Part shown: positions 1 through 5,689 of the stretch, in pieces
How the letters are laid out: each line of letters starts with the position of its first letter
Numbering within the stretch: position 1 is the first letter of the stretch
From: Mariprofundaceae bacterium
GTDB lineage: Bacteria; Pseudomonadota; Zetaproteobacteria; Mariprofundales; Mariprofundaceae
NCBI GenBank assembly: GCA_030950975.1
Contig: JAUZQL010000148.1
Location: 1 to 6,468, forward strand
Length of the DNA stretch: 6,468 bases
Direction: 5' to 3'
Program-made: the position numbers and the translations under genes
Notes under the pieces: generated by a model
What the model was told of the DNA's origin: nothing
Database searches by the model: none
Seen by the model: only the letters and a program-made list of their open reading frames with translations

Positions 1-317
1 CTCACGCGGGGATTCGCTTCATGAGCAATCTCACGCAGCAACGGAAATACTTGCTCGACACCCTCAAACAAGGGCACTTGCTTTCCCCATGTTGTCAAAG
101 CATCGCGTGTTAAATGTTGAATCCGACCATCGTTTTGCGCTTCCATCATATGATGAAGATAAGCAGGGACAGGATCCCAATCCTCCGCCATCATTTGTCC
201 GACTTCTTGCCAAAAAGTTTCAATATCTTGCAAGCCTGCATGATTTAAAAAACCTGTGGTGCTATCAGGGCCTAAGGTGTCATCAAAATCAAAAATAACC
301 GCAATACGTTCTTGCAT
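1..317 (-). CDS. HAD-superfamily phosphatase, N-terminal part (truncated by window edge)
   Basis: The 105 visible residues begin MQERIAVIFDFDDTL. The FDFDDTL segment is HAD motif I: Asp10 would be the phosphoryl-accepting nucleophile and Asp12 the general acid/base, in a Mg2+-dependent cytosolic phosphohydrolase. The stretch after it (GPDSTTGFLNHAG, then a helical region with FWQEV and WDPVPAYLHHMM) resembles the cap region of phosphoserine-phosphatase-like HADs. Motifs II to IV, which would define the substrate, lie beyond the left edge, so the substrate cannot be called. The ATG at 317 is supported by AAGGAG six bases upstream. The start codon directly follows the TAA of the PQ-loop gene (TAAATG), so the two genes are probably cotranscribed and translationally coupled. 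The family assignment is strong; the specific function is unknown. Confidence 0.88.
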   Translation of the reverse strand, partial: MQERIAVIFDFDDTLGPDSTTGFLNHAGLQDIETFWQEVGQMMAEDWDPVPAYLHHMMEAQNDGRIQHLTRDALTTWGKQVPLFEGVEQVFPLLREIAHEANPRV

Positions 318-584
318 TTATGTCTCCTTATATTTAACAATCATCGATACAATCATCAAACAACAAAGTGTCCCAAAAATTGAAACGATCACCATCAGCC
401 ATTGTTCAAGGTGAATATAATAGGCAGTAAAAACAGCAGAAGCTGCGAAAAAAACCAACCATTGCATCATGGATAAACCATGTACATTGCGTGTTTTATA
501 GGTAATCCGAATTTGGTCAATAAAGCCAACGCTAAATGCAATGCCAGCCATCGATGCGAGCAGTTGCCAAAAATCAATGTCCAT
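318..584 (-). CDS. Small PQ-loop / SemiSWEET-like three-helix membrane protein
   Basis: An 88-residue, very hydrophobic protein with three predicted membrane helices at about residues 5-22, 41-58 and 61-84, the size and topology of a single triple-helix bundle as in bacterial SemiSWEETs. After helix 1 comes FIDQIRITYKTRNVHGLS, which matches the family pattern of PQ, a basic loop and a GLS turn before helix 2. The hallmark Pro-Gln is Asp23-Gln24 here. Known SemiSWEETs dimerise in the inner membrane and move small sugars; transport by this protein is only inferred, and the missing proline makes it less certain. The ATG at 584 is preceded by GGAG (593-596) with an eight-base spacer. The gene is followed without a gap by the HAD phosphatase, suggesting a two-gene unit divergent from darP. 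Confidence 0.8.
   Translation of the reverse strand: MDIDFWQLLASMAGIAFSVGFIDQIRITYKTRNVHGLSMMQWLVFFAASAVFTAYYIHLEQWLMVIVSIFGTLCCLMIVSMIVKYKET
324..329 (-). promoter_or_regulatory. Ribosome binding site of the HAD phosphatase gene
   Basis: The minus strand reads AAGGAG, six bases before the ATG at 317. The site lies inside the last codons of the upstream PQ-loop gene. It fixes the HAD start and indicates coupled translation. Confidence 0.75.
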
Positions 585-651
585 AAAACTTACTCCAAGG
601 TTGAAAAAATGAGTCTAAACATAGAGCAAACGTGTTTTTTATGAAAGATGC

Positions 652-1245
652 GTGCCTGATGAGCATAAATTACATAGTTTTCGGCGTATGAATGGATTTG
701 ACGATATAGTACCTACTGATGAAGAATTTCCCTATGGCGAAGGTTATGATGAAGATGGTTATGTCATTCGCCCCAATAAATCACAATTAAGACGTGATTC
801 CATAAAAATATTGGATTTGGGCAAAAAATTAGCGGAATTTGAAGTCATCAAACTTCAACAGATGAATTTACCCGAAGAACTCATGACAGCATTGCTAGAT
901 GCAAAGAAAATTCGTCAAAATGGTGCACGTAAACGTCATTTTAAATTTGTGGCGAAATTATTGCGCAATATGGAAACAGAAGACTTGGAAAAGACGGTGC
1001 ATGATGTGGAATATGGTACAGAACAAGAAAATGCCCAGTTTCATCATGTTGAACGTTGGCGCGCACGTTTATTGAATGCTGATAACCCTGATGCTCTTAC
1101 CCAACTGATGGAAGCCTATCCTCAAGCCGATGCAGGACGTATCCGTCAATTGATTCGTAATGCCCGAAAAGAAGCCGAGCAATGTAAACCTCCACGGTCA
1201 TCTCGTGTATTGTTTCAATTCTTGCGTGAGCTTCTCATTCATTAA
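652..1245 (+). CDS. darP: DarP (YjgA/DUF615) dual-action ribosome biogenesis factor
   Basis: A 197-residue soluble, charged, mostly helical protein. It matches the E. coli YjgA pattern throughout: an acidic N-terminal segment rich in Asp/Glu (about 17-36), the KSQLRRD motif (43-49) that starts the conserved domain, and the signature C-terminus LIRNARKEAE...KPPRSSRVLFQFLREL (167-194). DarP/YjgA associates with the large ribosomal subunit and promotes late 50S assembly. E. coli YjgA is about 183 residues, so the length fits. The start is uncertain: the GTG at 652 has no clear Shine-Dalgarno, and neither does the in-frame ATG at 688 (residue 13). An in-frame TAG at 622-624 limits extension upstream. 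The gene is divergent from the PQ-loop gene and convergent with parB. Confidence 0.9.
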   Translation: MPDEHKLHSFRRMNGFDDIVPTDEEFPYGEGYDEDGYVIRPNKSQLRRDSIKILDLGKKLAEFEVIKLQQMNLPEELMTALLDAKKIRQNGARKRHFKFVAKLLRNMETEDLEKTVHDVEYGTEQENAQFHHVERWRARLLNADNPDALTQLMEAYPQADAGRIRQLIRNARKEAEQCKPPRSSRVLFQFLRELLIH

Positions 1246-1280
1246 TATTACGCAACTTGGTAATAAAGAAACGTCATTCC

Positions 1281-1475
1281 ATGCTTTCTGATACGTCATT
1301 CGGTGCGGCTAAAGCCGTACCCCCAAAGTATGAACACAGAGCAACGTTCATCCCTAAAATTCGATTAAAAGATTTCGGGGATGAGCTTTACACGATTGTT
1401 AACAAGCGTGGAGATACATGGGATTCAGAAGGTTGGACTACTGTCATTATGGAAAGAGCCAGCTTTTACTGCTGA
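1281..1475 (+). CDS. Doubtful short ORF in the darP-parB convergent gap
   Basis: The 64-residue reading frame begins MLSDTSFGAAKAV and ends ERASFYC; a TTG at 1257 would extend it to 72 residues. I do not recognise the product. The composition (several Trp, Tyr and Phe, mixed charge, the stretch LYTIVNKRGDTWDSEGW) would suit a small globular protein or a fragment of one. Against it, no Shine-Dalgarno precedes 1281 or 1257, and three inverted repeats run through the frame, which suggests the open frame may be a by-product of a structured or repeated element. It may also be the remnant of an inserted gene. I list it so the stretch is not left blank; it is more likely not a functional gene. Confidence 0.2.
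   Translation: MLSDTSFGAAKAVPPKYEHRATFIPKIRLKDFGDELYTIVNKRGDTWDSEGWTTVIMERASFYC
1302..1321. repeat. Strong inverted repeat (8-bp stem, TAAA loop)
   Basis: GGTGCGGC pairs with GCCGTACC across a TAAA loop. The eight-pair stem includes one G-T wobble and is the most GC-rich hairpin in the gap. No T-run follows on either strand, so an intrinsic terminator is possible but not typical. Confidence 0.6.
1346..1386. repeat. Long imperfect inverted repeat
   Basis: TCATCCC (1348-1354) pairs exactly with GGGATGA (1378-1384). The stem extends inward through AAAT (1357-1360) and ATTT (1372-1375) past one A-C mismatch, and outward by one G-T wobble and one G-C pair. The loop is about nine bases. It could form in RNA from either strand. 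Confidence 0.55.
1391..1410. repeat. 20-bp near-perfect palindrome
   Basis: CACGATTGTTAACAAGCGTG is symmetric except for one A/G mismatch pair. The central ten bases, TTGTTAACAA (1396-1405), are a perfect palindrome. This symmetry without a spacer looks more like a binding site for a dimeric protein than an RNA hairpin. No regulator can be named. Confidence 0.5.
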
Positions 1476-1490
1476 TGGAATCGCTCAAGC

Positions 1491-2372
1491 TCAGTGCCCA
1501 ACGTTGCCGTGATGCCTCAAACGTTTCAAAACACCATCCAATTCTTCCGCACGTCCATAACGAATTTTCAATTCACCTGAACCATTCTTTTTACATGCTA
1601 ACTGCACAGGCAAGCCCAAATGTTGCGTCAATTCTTCTTGCAATGCCGCAACATCTACATCGATAGGCTTGCTTACAGGAGGATGTTGTGAATGTCTCAA
1701 GGCACGTTTGGCTTCCGCCTCCATTTTGCGTGCGCTCCATTGCTGTTGAACACATTGTTTTGCCAAGTTTTCAGCTTGCTTCGCTTCCAAACCGACCAAA
1801 GGTCGTGCATGTCCCATATTCAATGTTCGTTCACCAATCATGGTTTGGATGGACTCAGGCAATTGTAAAAGGCGAATCATATTACTCACTTGCGAACGAG
1901 AAATACCAAGACTTTCGGAAACTTTTTGTTGTGAATAGGAAAATTCATCCATCAAACGTCGATAAGCTGTTGCTGATTCAATGGCTGTTAGTTCATCACG
2001 TTGTTCATTTTCAATAATCGCCAATTCCAAGGCTTGTTGATCGGAAACTTCTCGAATCACCGCAGGAATAGCCAATAAACCTGCTGCTTGTGAAGCACGC
2101 CAACGCCGTTCACCAGCAATGATGTCATACATGCCATCCGAAGAAGGACGTAAAAGAATGGGCATCAACACCCCTTCTTTGCGTATGGATTCCGTCAAAA
2201 CACCCAAAGACTCCGAGTGAAAATGGCTGCGTGGCTGATAAGGGTTAGGGCGAATGCGAGAAATAAGCATAGTTGTACTTTGTTTTAAGACATCAGCAGA
2301 TGGTTTGTCCGCCAACAAAGCATTCAGACCTCGACCTAAGCTGCGCTTTTTCATGGGTTTCTTAGTCGGCAT
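1491..2372 (-). CDS. parB: ParB chromosome partition protein (parS-binding CTPase clamp)
   Basis: A 293-residue protein of normal chromosomal ParB length. The N-terminal LGRGLNALL (12-20) is the segment known to contact ParA and stimulate its ATPase. Then comes the CTP-binding domain with NPYQPR (43-48), GERRWRA (87-93) and ENEQR (121-125), the signature motifs of CTP binding and clamp closure. A helix-turn-helix at about 147-168 (SQQKVSESLGISRSQVSN) reads parS, and a C-terminal dimerisation region follows. ParB loads at parS and spreads along DNA as a sliding clamp. The ATG at 2372 has a strong GGAGGGTGA upstream and overlaps the end of parA by 11 bp. It is the last gene of the operon and converges on darP. 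Its cognate sites are the two parS copies at 3164-3179 and 5588-5603. Confidence 0.97.
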   Translation of the reverse strand: MPTKKPMKKRSLGRGLNALLADKPSADVLKQSTTMLISRIRPNPYQPRSHFHSESLGVLTESIRKEGVLMPILLRPSSDGMYDIIAGERRWRASQAAGLLAIPAVIREVSDQQALELAIIENEQRDELTAIESATAYRRLMDEFSYSQQKVSESLGISRSQVSNMIRLLQLPESIQTMIGERTLNMGHARPLVGLEAKQAENLAKQCVQQQWSARKMEAEAKRALRHSQHPPVSKPIDVDVAALQEELTQHLGLPVQLACKKNGSGELKIRYGRAEELDGVLKRLRHHGNVGH

Positions 2373-3156
2373 GGTTCACCCTCCGTTCTTGATCTTGCCG
2401 TTTCATAATCTCTCTAGCTAGTTCAGTATAAGCTTTTGCACCCTTCGATTGAGAATCATGGTACATCACAGGCATACCATAACTGGGAGCTTCCGATAAA
2501 CGGACATTCCTTGGAATCATTTGCTGATAAACTTGATTATCAAAATATTCACGCACATCTTTTTCAACTTGAACAGCAAGATTGTTACGCAAATCAACCA
2601 TTGTGAGCAAAATACCATCCAACATAAGTTCAGGATTTAAGTTACTGCGAATCCGTCCAATACTATCCATCAATTGGCTTAGCCCTTCTAAGGCATAAAA
2701 TTCGGCTTGCATCGTCACAAGCACACGGTTGGCAAAGGTTAACGCATTGATGGTTAAGACATTTAAAGCAGGTGGGCAATCAATCAGCACATAATCAAAA
2801 GCCTCGCCATCATAAAGTTTACAGGCTCGATGAAGCGCATATTCACGCCCATATTCTTGCGCCAGTTCGACTTCTGAACCTGCTAAGTCCATCGTTGCTG
2901 GTACTAAAAAAAGCCCTTCATACGCAGTTTCTTGAATCACATCCTGCAAGCTTTTTTCACCCATCAATAAAGCATACATTCCACCGTCCACATGGTGTTT
3001 ATCAATACCTAAACCTGATGTGGTATTGCCCTGAGGATCTAAATCCATCAGCAATACACGTTTACCAGAGGCTGCTAACGATGCCGCCAAATTGATGCTT
3101 GTTGTGGTTTTCCCCACGCCACCTTTTTGATTGGCAATTGCAAAAACATGTTTCAT
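2362..3156 (-). CDS. parA: ParA (Soj-type) chromosome partition ATPase
   Basis: A 264-residue P-loop ATPase of the deviant Walker A (MinD/ParA) family. NQKGGVGKTT (9-18) carries the signature lysine Lys11 and the P-loop Lys16. DLDPQGN (38-44) and the Walker B segment DYVLIDCPP (121-129) follow, and IPRNVRLSEAPSYG near the C-terminus is typical of chromosomal ParA/Soj. ATP-bound dimers coat the nucleoid; ParB on parS triggers hydrolysis and so pulls the origin region apart. The start is set at MKHVFA because the family begins a few residues before the P-loop; the frame stays open 25 codons further, but that part overlaps rsmG and reads through parS. The ATG is four bases after the rsmG stop and lacks a Shine-Dalgarno, so it probably depends on ribosomes leaving rsmG. 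Confidence 0.96.
   Translation of the reverse strand: MKHVFAIANQKGGVGKTTTSINLAASLAASGKRVLLMDLDPQGNTTSGLGIDKHHVDGGMYALLMGEKSLQDVIQETAYEGLFLVPATMDLAGSEVELAQEYGREYALHRACKLYDGEAFDYVLIDCPPALNVLTINALTFANRVLVTMQAEFYALEGLSQLMDSIGRIRSNLNPELMLDGILLTMVDLRNNLAVQVEKDVREYFDNQVYQQMIPRNVRLSEAPSYGMPVMYHDSQSKGAKAYTELAREIMKRQDQERRVNHAD
2376..2384 (-). promoter_or_regulatory. Ribosome binding site of parB
   Basis: The minus strand reads GGAGGGTGA, with GGAGG seven bases before the ATG at 2372. It lies in the last codons of parA. It decides the start at 2372 over the in-frame ATG six codons later. Confidence 0.8.
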
Positions 3157-3160
3157 TTTT

Positions 3161-3721
3161 TCATGTTTCACGTGAAACACCCTCCCATCGATAGCATTGA
3201 ATCTGTTGTGATTCCACGGCACGCACATCATGAACCGCTTCCAACACCCAACCTTCCACCGCTACGGCAGCTTGTTCACGTGGCACAGGAAAAATGGCAA
3301 TGGCATGAGGGTTCACATGCTGCGAACACATCAACAATAAATCTTCAATACGTGTCACCGCTCTAGCCACACAAATATCAATATTCAAACAAGGTAAATC
3401 ATTGATGTCCGCATCATAAACATCTAATTTCAATGTGAATTTTCGTCTCAAATGTCTTAAAAATTCAGCGCGTTTTTTTCGTCTTTCCACCAAGACACCA
3501 TGCAAATTCGGTTTCATCATCAACAACGGAATCCCCGGTACACCCATACCGCTGCCAATATCCAGTAAACGCCCCTCATCGGGCATCCATTTTGCCAATG
3601 CCACAGACGGTTGAATAAATCGTTTATCAAACACAGACGCTTGCGAAATAGACGTTAAATTCAGTCCTTTACGAAATTTCAAGACCTCTTGGGTATAAGC
3701 ATGCAAACATTCTTTTGACAT
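3161..3721 (-). CDS. rsmG: RsmG (GidB) 16S rRNA m7G527 methyltransferase
   Basis: A 186-residue SAM-dependent methyltransferase that makes 7-methylguanosine at G527 (E. coli numbering) of 16S rRNA. Visible features are NLTSI (21-25), the SAM-binding motif LLDIGSGMGVPGIPL (52-66), an acidic residue after the next strand in VLVERRKKRAEFL (76-88), and the conserved ARAV (119-122). It is shorter than E. coli RsmG (207 residues), mainly because it starts about 20 residues later in the N-terminal helix. No alternative ATG or GTG lies in frame upstream before a stop. The start is the ATG at 3721, which shares one base with the mnmG stop (TGATG) and has AAGGAG five bases upstream. The last five codons are the parS palindrome. 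Loss of RsmG is known in other bacteria to give low-level streptomycin resistance. Confidence 0.95.
   Translation of the reverse strand: MSKECLHAYTQEVLKFRKGLNLTSISQASVFDKRFIQPSVALAKWMPDEGRLLDIGSGMGVPGIPLLMMKPNLHGVLVERRKKRAEFLRHLRRKFTLKLDVYDADINDLPCLNIDICVARAVTRIEDLLLMCSQHVNPHAIAIFPVPREQAAVAVEGWVLEAVHDVRAVESQQIQCYRWEGVSRET
3164..3179. other. parS: parS site 1 (ParB-binding palindrome)
   Basis: TGTTTCACGTGAAACA is a perfect 16-bp palindrome identical to the conserved chromosomal parS consensus. It forms the last codons of rsmG (encoding VSRET, directly before the TGA) and ends seven bases upstream of the parA start. In mRNA it could fold as a six-pair stem with an ACGU loop just before the parA start. 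Confidence 0.95.
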
Positions 3722-5604
3722 CAAGACTCCTTGATTTGTTGCAAATAGATCAACAAGCTTGTCATGGCAGCAGGCGTAACACCTGAAATCCTAGATGCTT
3801 GTCCTAAATTGGATGGTTTAGCTGCCGTTAACTTTTGTTGCCCTTCGATACTCAAACCTTTGATCAAGGTGTAATCCAAATCCTCTGGGATAGGGCGATG
3901 CTCCATTTCCCGAAAACGTTTTACCTCAAGATTTTGTTTGTCCAAATAACCATCATAATGAATATCAGCCTTGAGACTTGCCCAATCTTGACACGTAAAA
4001 TCCTCACACCCATCCAGCAATTTGACGGCTTGATTCAAATCAACATCTTGACGATGACAATATGGTGAAAATAAAATGCCTTGTTTTGTTTCAGGCAAGG
4101 ATAATGCAGACAACTTTTCTGCCCATGTTTTACCACTACCAATCATCATGGTCTTGGCTTGATGCAAAACACTTTCAACACGGCGTTGACGTGCTTGAAA
4201 ATGTTGAGAAGCTTTTTTATCATATAGATTTAAAGACATTGCGGCTAAACCCAAGCGAAAATCAGCATTGTCTTCACGCAAATGCAAACGAAATTCAGCC
4301 CGTGATGTGAACATACGATACGGTTCACTGATGCCCTTGCTCACCAAATCATCGACCATCACGCCCATATAAGCTTCTGAACGATCAGGAATCCAAGTCT
4401 CTAAATCACACGCCAAAGCTGCGGCATTGATACCTGCCAACAAACCTTGTGCCGCCGCTTCTTCATAACCTGTAGTGCCATTGATTTGCCCTGCATGAAA
4501 CAAACCTTTCACACGTTTGCATTCAAGCGTGTGTTTTAATTCAGTGGGATCAACATAATCATATTCAATGGCATAACCGGGGCGAATAATCAGTGCCTGT
4601 TCCAAGCCAGGAATGGAGCGCACCATTTTCCATTGCACATCAATCGGCAAGGATGTGGAAATCCCATTGGGATACACTTCTGCATGATCTTTACCTTCAG
4701 GTTCTAAGAAAATTTGATGGCTGTCTTTGTCCGCAAAGCGCACCACTTTATCTTCAATACTGGGGCAATAACGAGGCCCTTTACTCTCAATATCGCCTGA
4801 ATACATCGGTGAACGTGCCAAGTTTTCTCGAATAATATCATGGGTTTGTTGTGTCGTTCGTGTGATTGCGCAAGGAATTTGATCTTGCGTAACTTGATTG
4901 TGTATCGAAGCAAATGGTAAGGCATCCAATTCGCCTGCTTGCATTTCAAGCGTATCCCATGCAATGGTATTTTTATCCAAACGTGGTGGTGTGCCTGTTT
5001 TTAAGCGACCCAAACGCAATTCTTGACGGTATAATTCATCGGTCAAACCATAAATACCTGCATCACCTGAGCGACCTGAGGGTATTTTTTTATCACCGAT
5101 ATGAATGAGTCCGCCCAAAAAAGTACCCGTGGTCAAAATAACACATGGGGCTTCATGTTCAATCCCCAACTCATCAACAACCCCTGCAACAGCCCCGTTT
5201 TCAAACATCAATTCATTGATAGAGGCTTGATGTAAAGAAAGATTGGCTTGCTGATCCAGTAAATGACGCATCCGCATATGATAGATTCGGCGATCACATT
5301 GCGCTCTTGTCGAACGAACCGCAGGTCCTTTTTTTTGGTTCAAGACGCGATATTGAATAGCAGCATCATCGGCACAAATGCCCATCAAGCCACCCAAAGC
5401 ATCCACTTCTTTCACCAAGTGGCTCTTACCAATGCCGCCAATCGCAGGATTACAGGACATTTTAGCAATCGTATCCAAATTCTGCGTGATTAAACGAACT
5501 TTTGCACCTCGGCGCGCAGCGGCGGCGGCGGCTTCACAGCCTGCATGTCCAGCTCCAACCACAATAACATCTACAGCCCCATCGGGGTGTTTCACGTGAA
5601 ACAT
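3721..5604 (-). CDS. mnmG: MnmG (GidA) tRNA uridine-5-carboxymethylaminomethyl modification enzyme, FAD subunit
   Basis: A 627-residue flavoprotein; E. coli MnmG has 629. With MnmE it installs the cmnm5 group on wobble uridine 34 of certain tRNAs. The FAD dinucleotide-binding motif GAGHAG is at 17-22, followed by MSCNPAIGGIGKSHLVKEVD (49-68). The family signatures GRLKTGTPPRLD (199-210), GPRYCPSIEDK (276-286) and GQINGTTGYEEAAAQG (372-387) are intact, and the C-terminal GQASRISGVTPAA that contacts MnmE is present. Three starts are possible: 5664, 5619 and 5604. I chose 5604 (MFHVKH) because it gives the family length and has a purine-rich GAAG immediately upstream, whereas the other two have no Shine-Dalgarno. 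The codons right after the start are a perfect parS site. It is the first gene of the mnmG-rsmG-parA-parB operon and diverges from engB. Confidence 0.96.
   Translation of the reverse strand: MFHVKHPDGAVDVIVVGAGHAGCEAAAAAARRGAKVRLITQNLDTIAKMSCNPAIGGIGKSHLVKEVDALGGLMGICADDAAIQYRVLNQKKGPAVRSTRAQCDRRIYHMRMRHLLDQQANLSLHQASINELMFENGAVAGVVDELGIEHEAPCVILTTGTFLGGLIHIGDKKIPSGRSGDAGIYGLTDELYRQELRLGRLKTGTPPRLDKNTIAWDTLEMQAGELDALPFASIHNQVTQDQIPCAITRTTQQTHDIIRENLARSPMYSGDIESKGPRYCPSIEDKVVRFADKDSHQIFLEPEGKDHAEVYPNGISTSLPIDVQWKMVRSIPGLEQALIIRPGYAIEYDYVDPTELKHTLECKRVKGLFHAGQINGTTGYEEAAAQGLLAGINAAALACDLETWIPDRSEAYMGVMVDDLVSKGISEPYRMFTSRAEFRLHLREDNADFRLGLAAMSLNLYDKKASQHFQARQRRVESVLHQAKTMMIGSGKTWAEKLSALSLPETKQGILFSPYCHRQDVDLNQAVKLLDGCEDFTCQDWASLKADIHYDGYLDKQNLEVKRFREMEHRPIPEDLDYTLIKGLSIEGQQKLTAAKPSNLGQASRISGVTPAAMTSLLIYLQQIKES
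3727..3732 (-). promoter_or_regulatory. Ribosome binding site of rsmG
   Basis: AAGGAG on the minus strand lies inside the last codons of mnmG, five bases before the ATG at 3721. It favours that ATG over the adjacent in-frame TTG at 3724. Confidence 0.75.
5588..5603. other. parS: parS site 2 (ParB-binding palindrome)
   Basis: This second exact copy of TGTTTCACGTGAAACA lies 2,424 bp from the first. Its first two bases are the T and G of the preferred mnmG start codon, and it encodes the N-terminus MFHVKH. It is close to the expected mnmG promoter, so ParB loading here might affect transcription. That is inference. Confidence 0.95.
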
Positions 5605-5689
5605 CTTCTTTTTTTCCATGAAGCAAGCATAGTTTAGAAAAAAAATAAATCGACTAAATGACATCGTTCATTGTGTAAATGATGAACTT
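5605..5689. promoter_or_regulatory. AT-rich divergent promoter region between mnmG and engB
   Basis: The 85 bp between two divergent genes must hold promoters for both unless transcripts enter from outside. The stretch is strongly AT-rich, with an A-tract at 5637-5645. On the minus strand TATGCT could be a -10 element for mnmG, placing transcription start just before the 5604 start. On the plus strand TGTGTAAAT at 5672-5680 resembles an extended -10 for engB, which would leave almost no leader before 5690 and favour the ATG at 5705. No good -35 box is seen for either, so the exact elements are guesses. Confidence 0.35.

Larger units (their letters stand above)
1246..1490. other. Convergent intergenic region between darP and parB
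   Basis: This 245-bp stretch lies between the stop codons of two converging genes. It holds three consecutive inverted repeats (1302-1321, 1346-1386, 1391-1410), a short direct repeat ACGTCATTC at 1271-1279 and 1293-1301, and the doubtful ORF listed separately. No classical terminator with a hairpin followed by a T-run is visible on either strand, although transcription must stop here in both directions. The layout recalls the short hairpin-rich interspersed repeats of proteobacterial genomes, but other copies cannot be seen in this window. Confidence 0.5.

Noticed and set aside
89..298. Plus-strand frame opposite the HAD phosphatase
   Set aside because: It is antisense to a coding region with clear HAD motif I and has no support of its own.
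585..651. Divergent promoters between the PQ-loop gene and darP
   Set aside because: Promoters are expected here, but the only -35-like box (TTGAAA at 601-606) has no properly spaced -10, so I could not place one.
1222..1255. TTGCGT...ACGCAA inverted repeat at the end of darP as a terminator
   Set aside because: The stem is six pairs with a 22-base loop and no T-run follows, which is too weak to call.
1418..2017. Plus-strand frames opposite parB (1418-1666 and 1688-2017)
   Set aside because: They lie antisense to the well-conserved parB and have no recognisable domains or ribosome sites. They are shadow frames.
3157..3231. Upstream extension of parA by 25 codons
   Set aside because: The extra residues overlap rsmG and read through parS. 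ParA proteins begin a few residues before the P-loop, which fits the ATG at 3156.
3272..3287. Third parS-like site around a CACGTG core in rsmG
   Set aside because: It differs from the consensus at four of 16 positions and is not symmetric, so it is probably chance.
5605..5664. Longer mnmG starting at 5664 or 5619
   Set aside because: Neither ATG has a Shine-Dalgarno, and the added residues are not part of the family. The start at 5604 gives the usual length.
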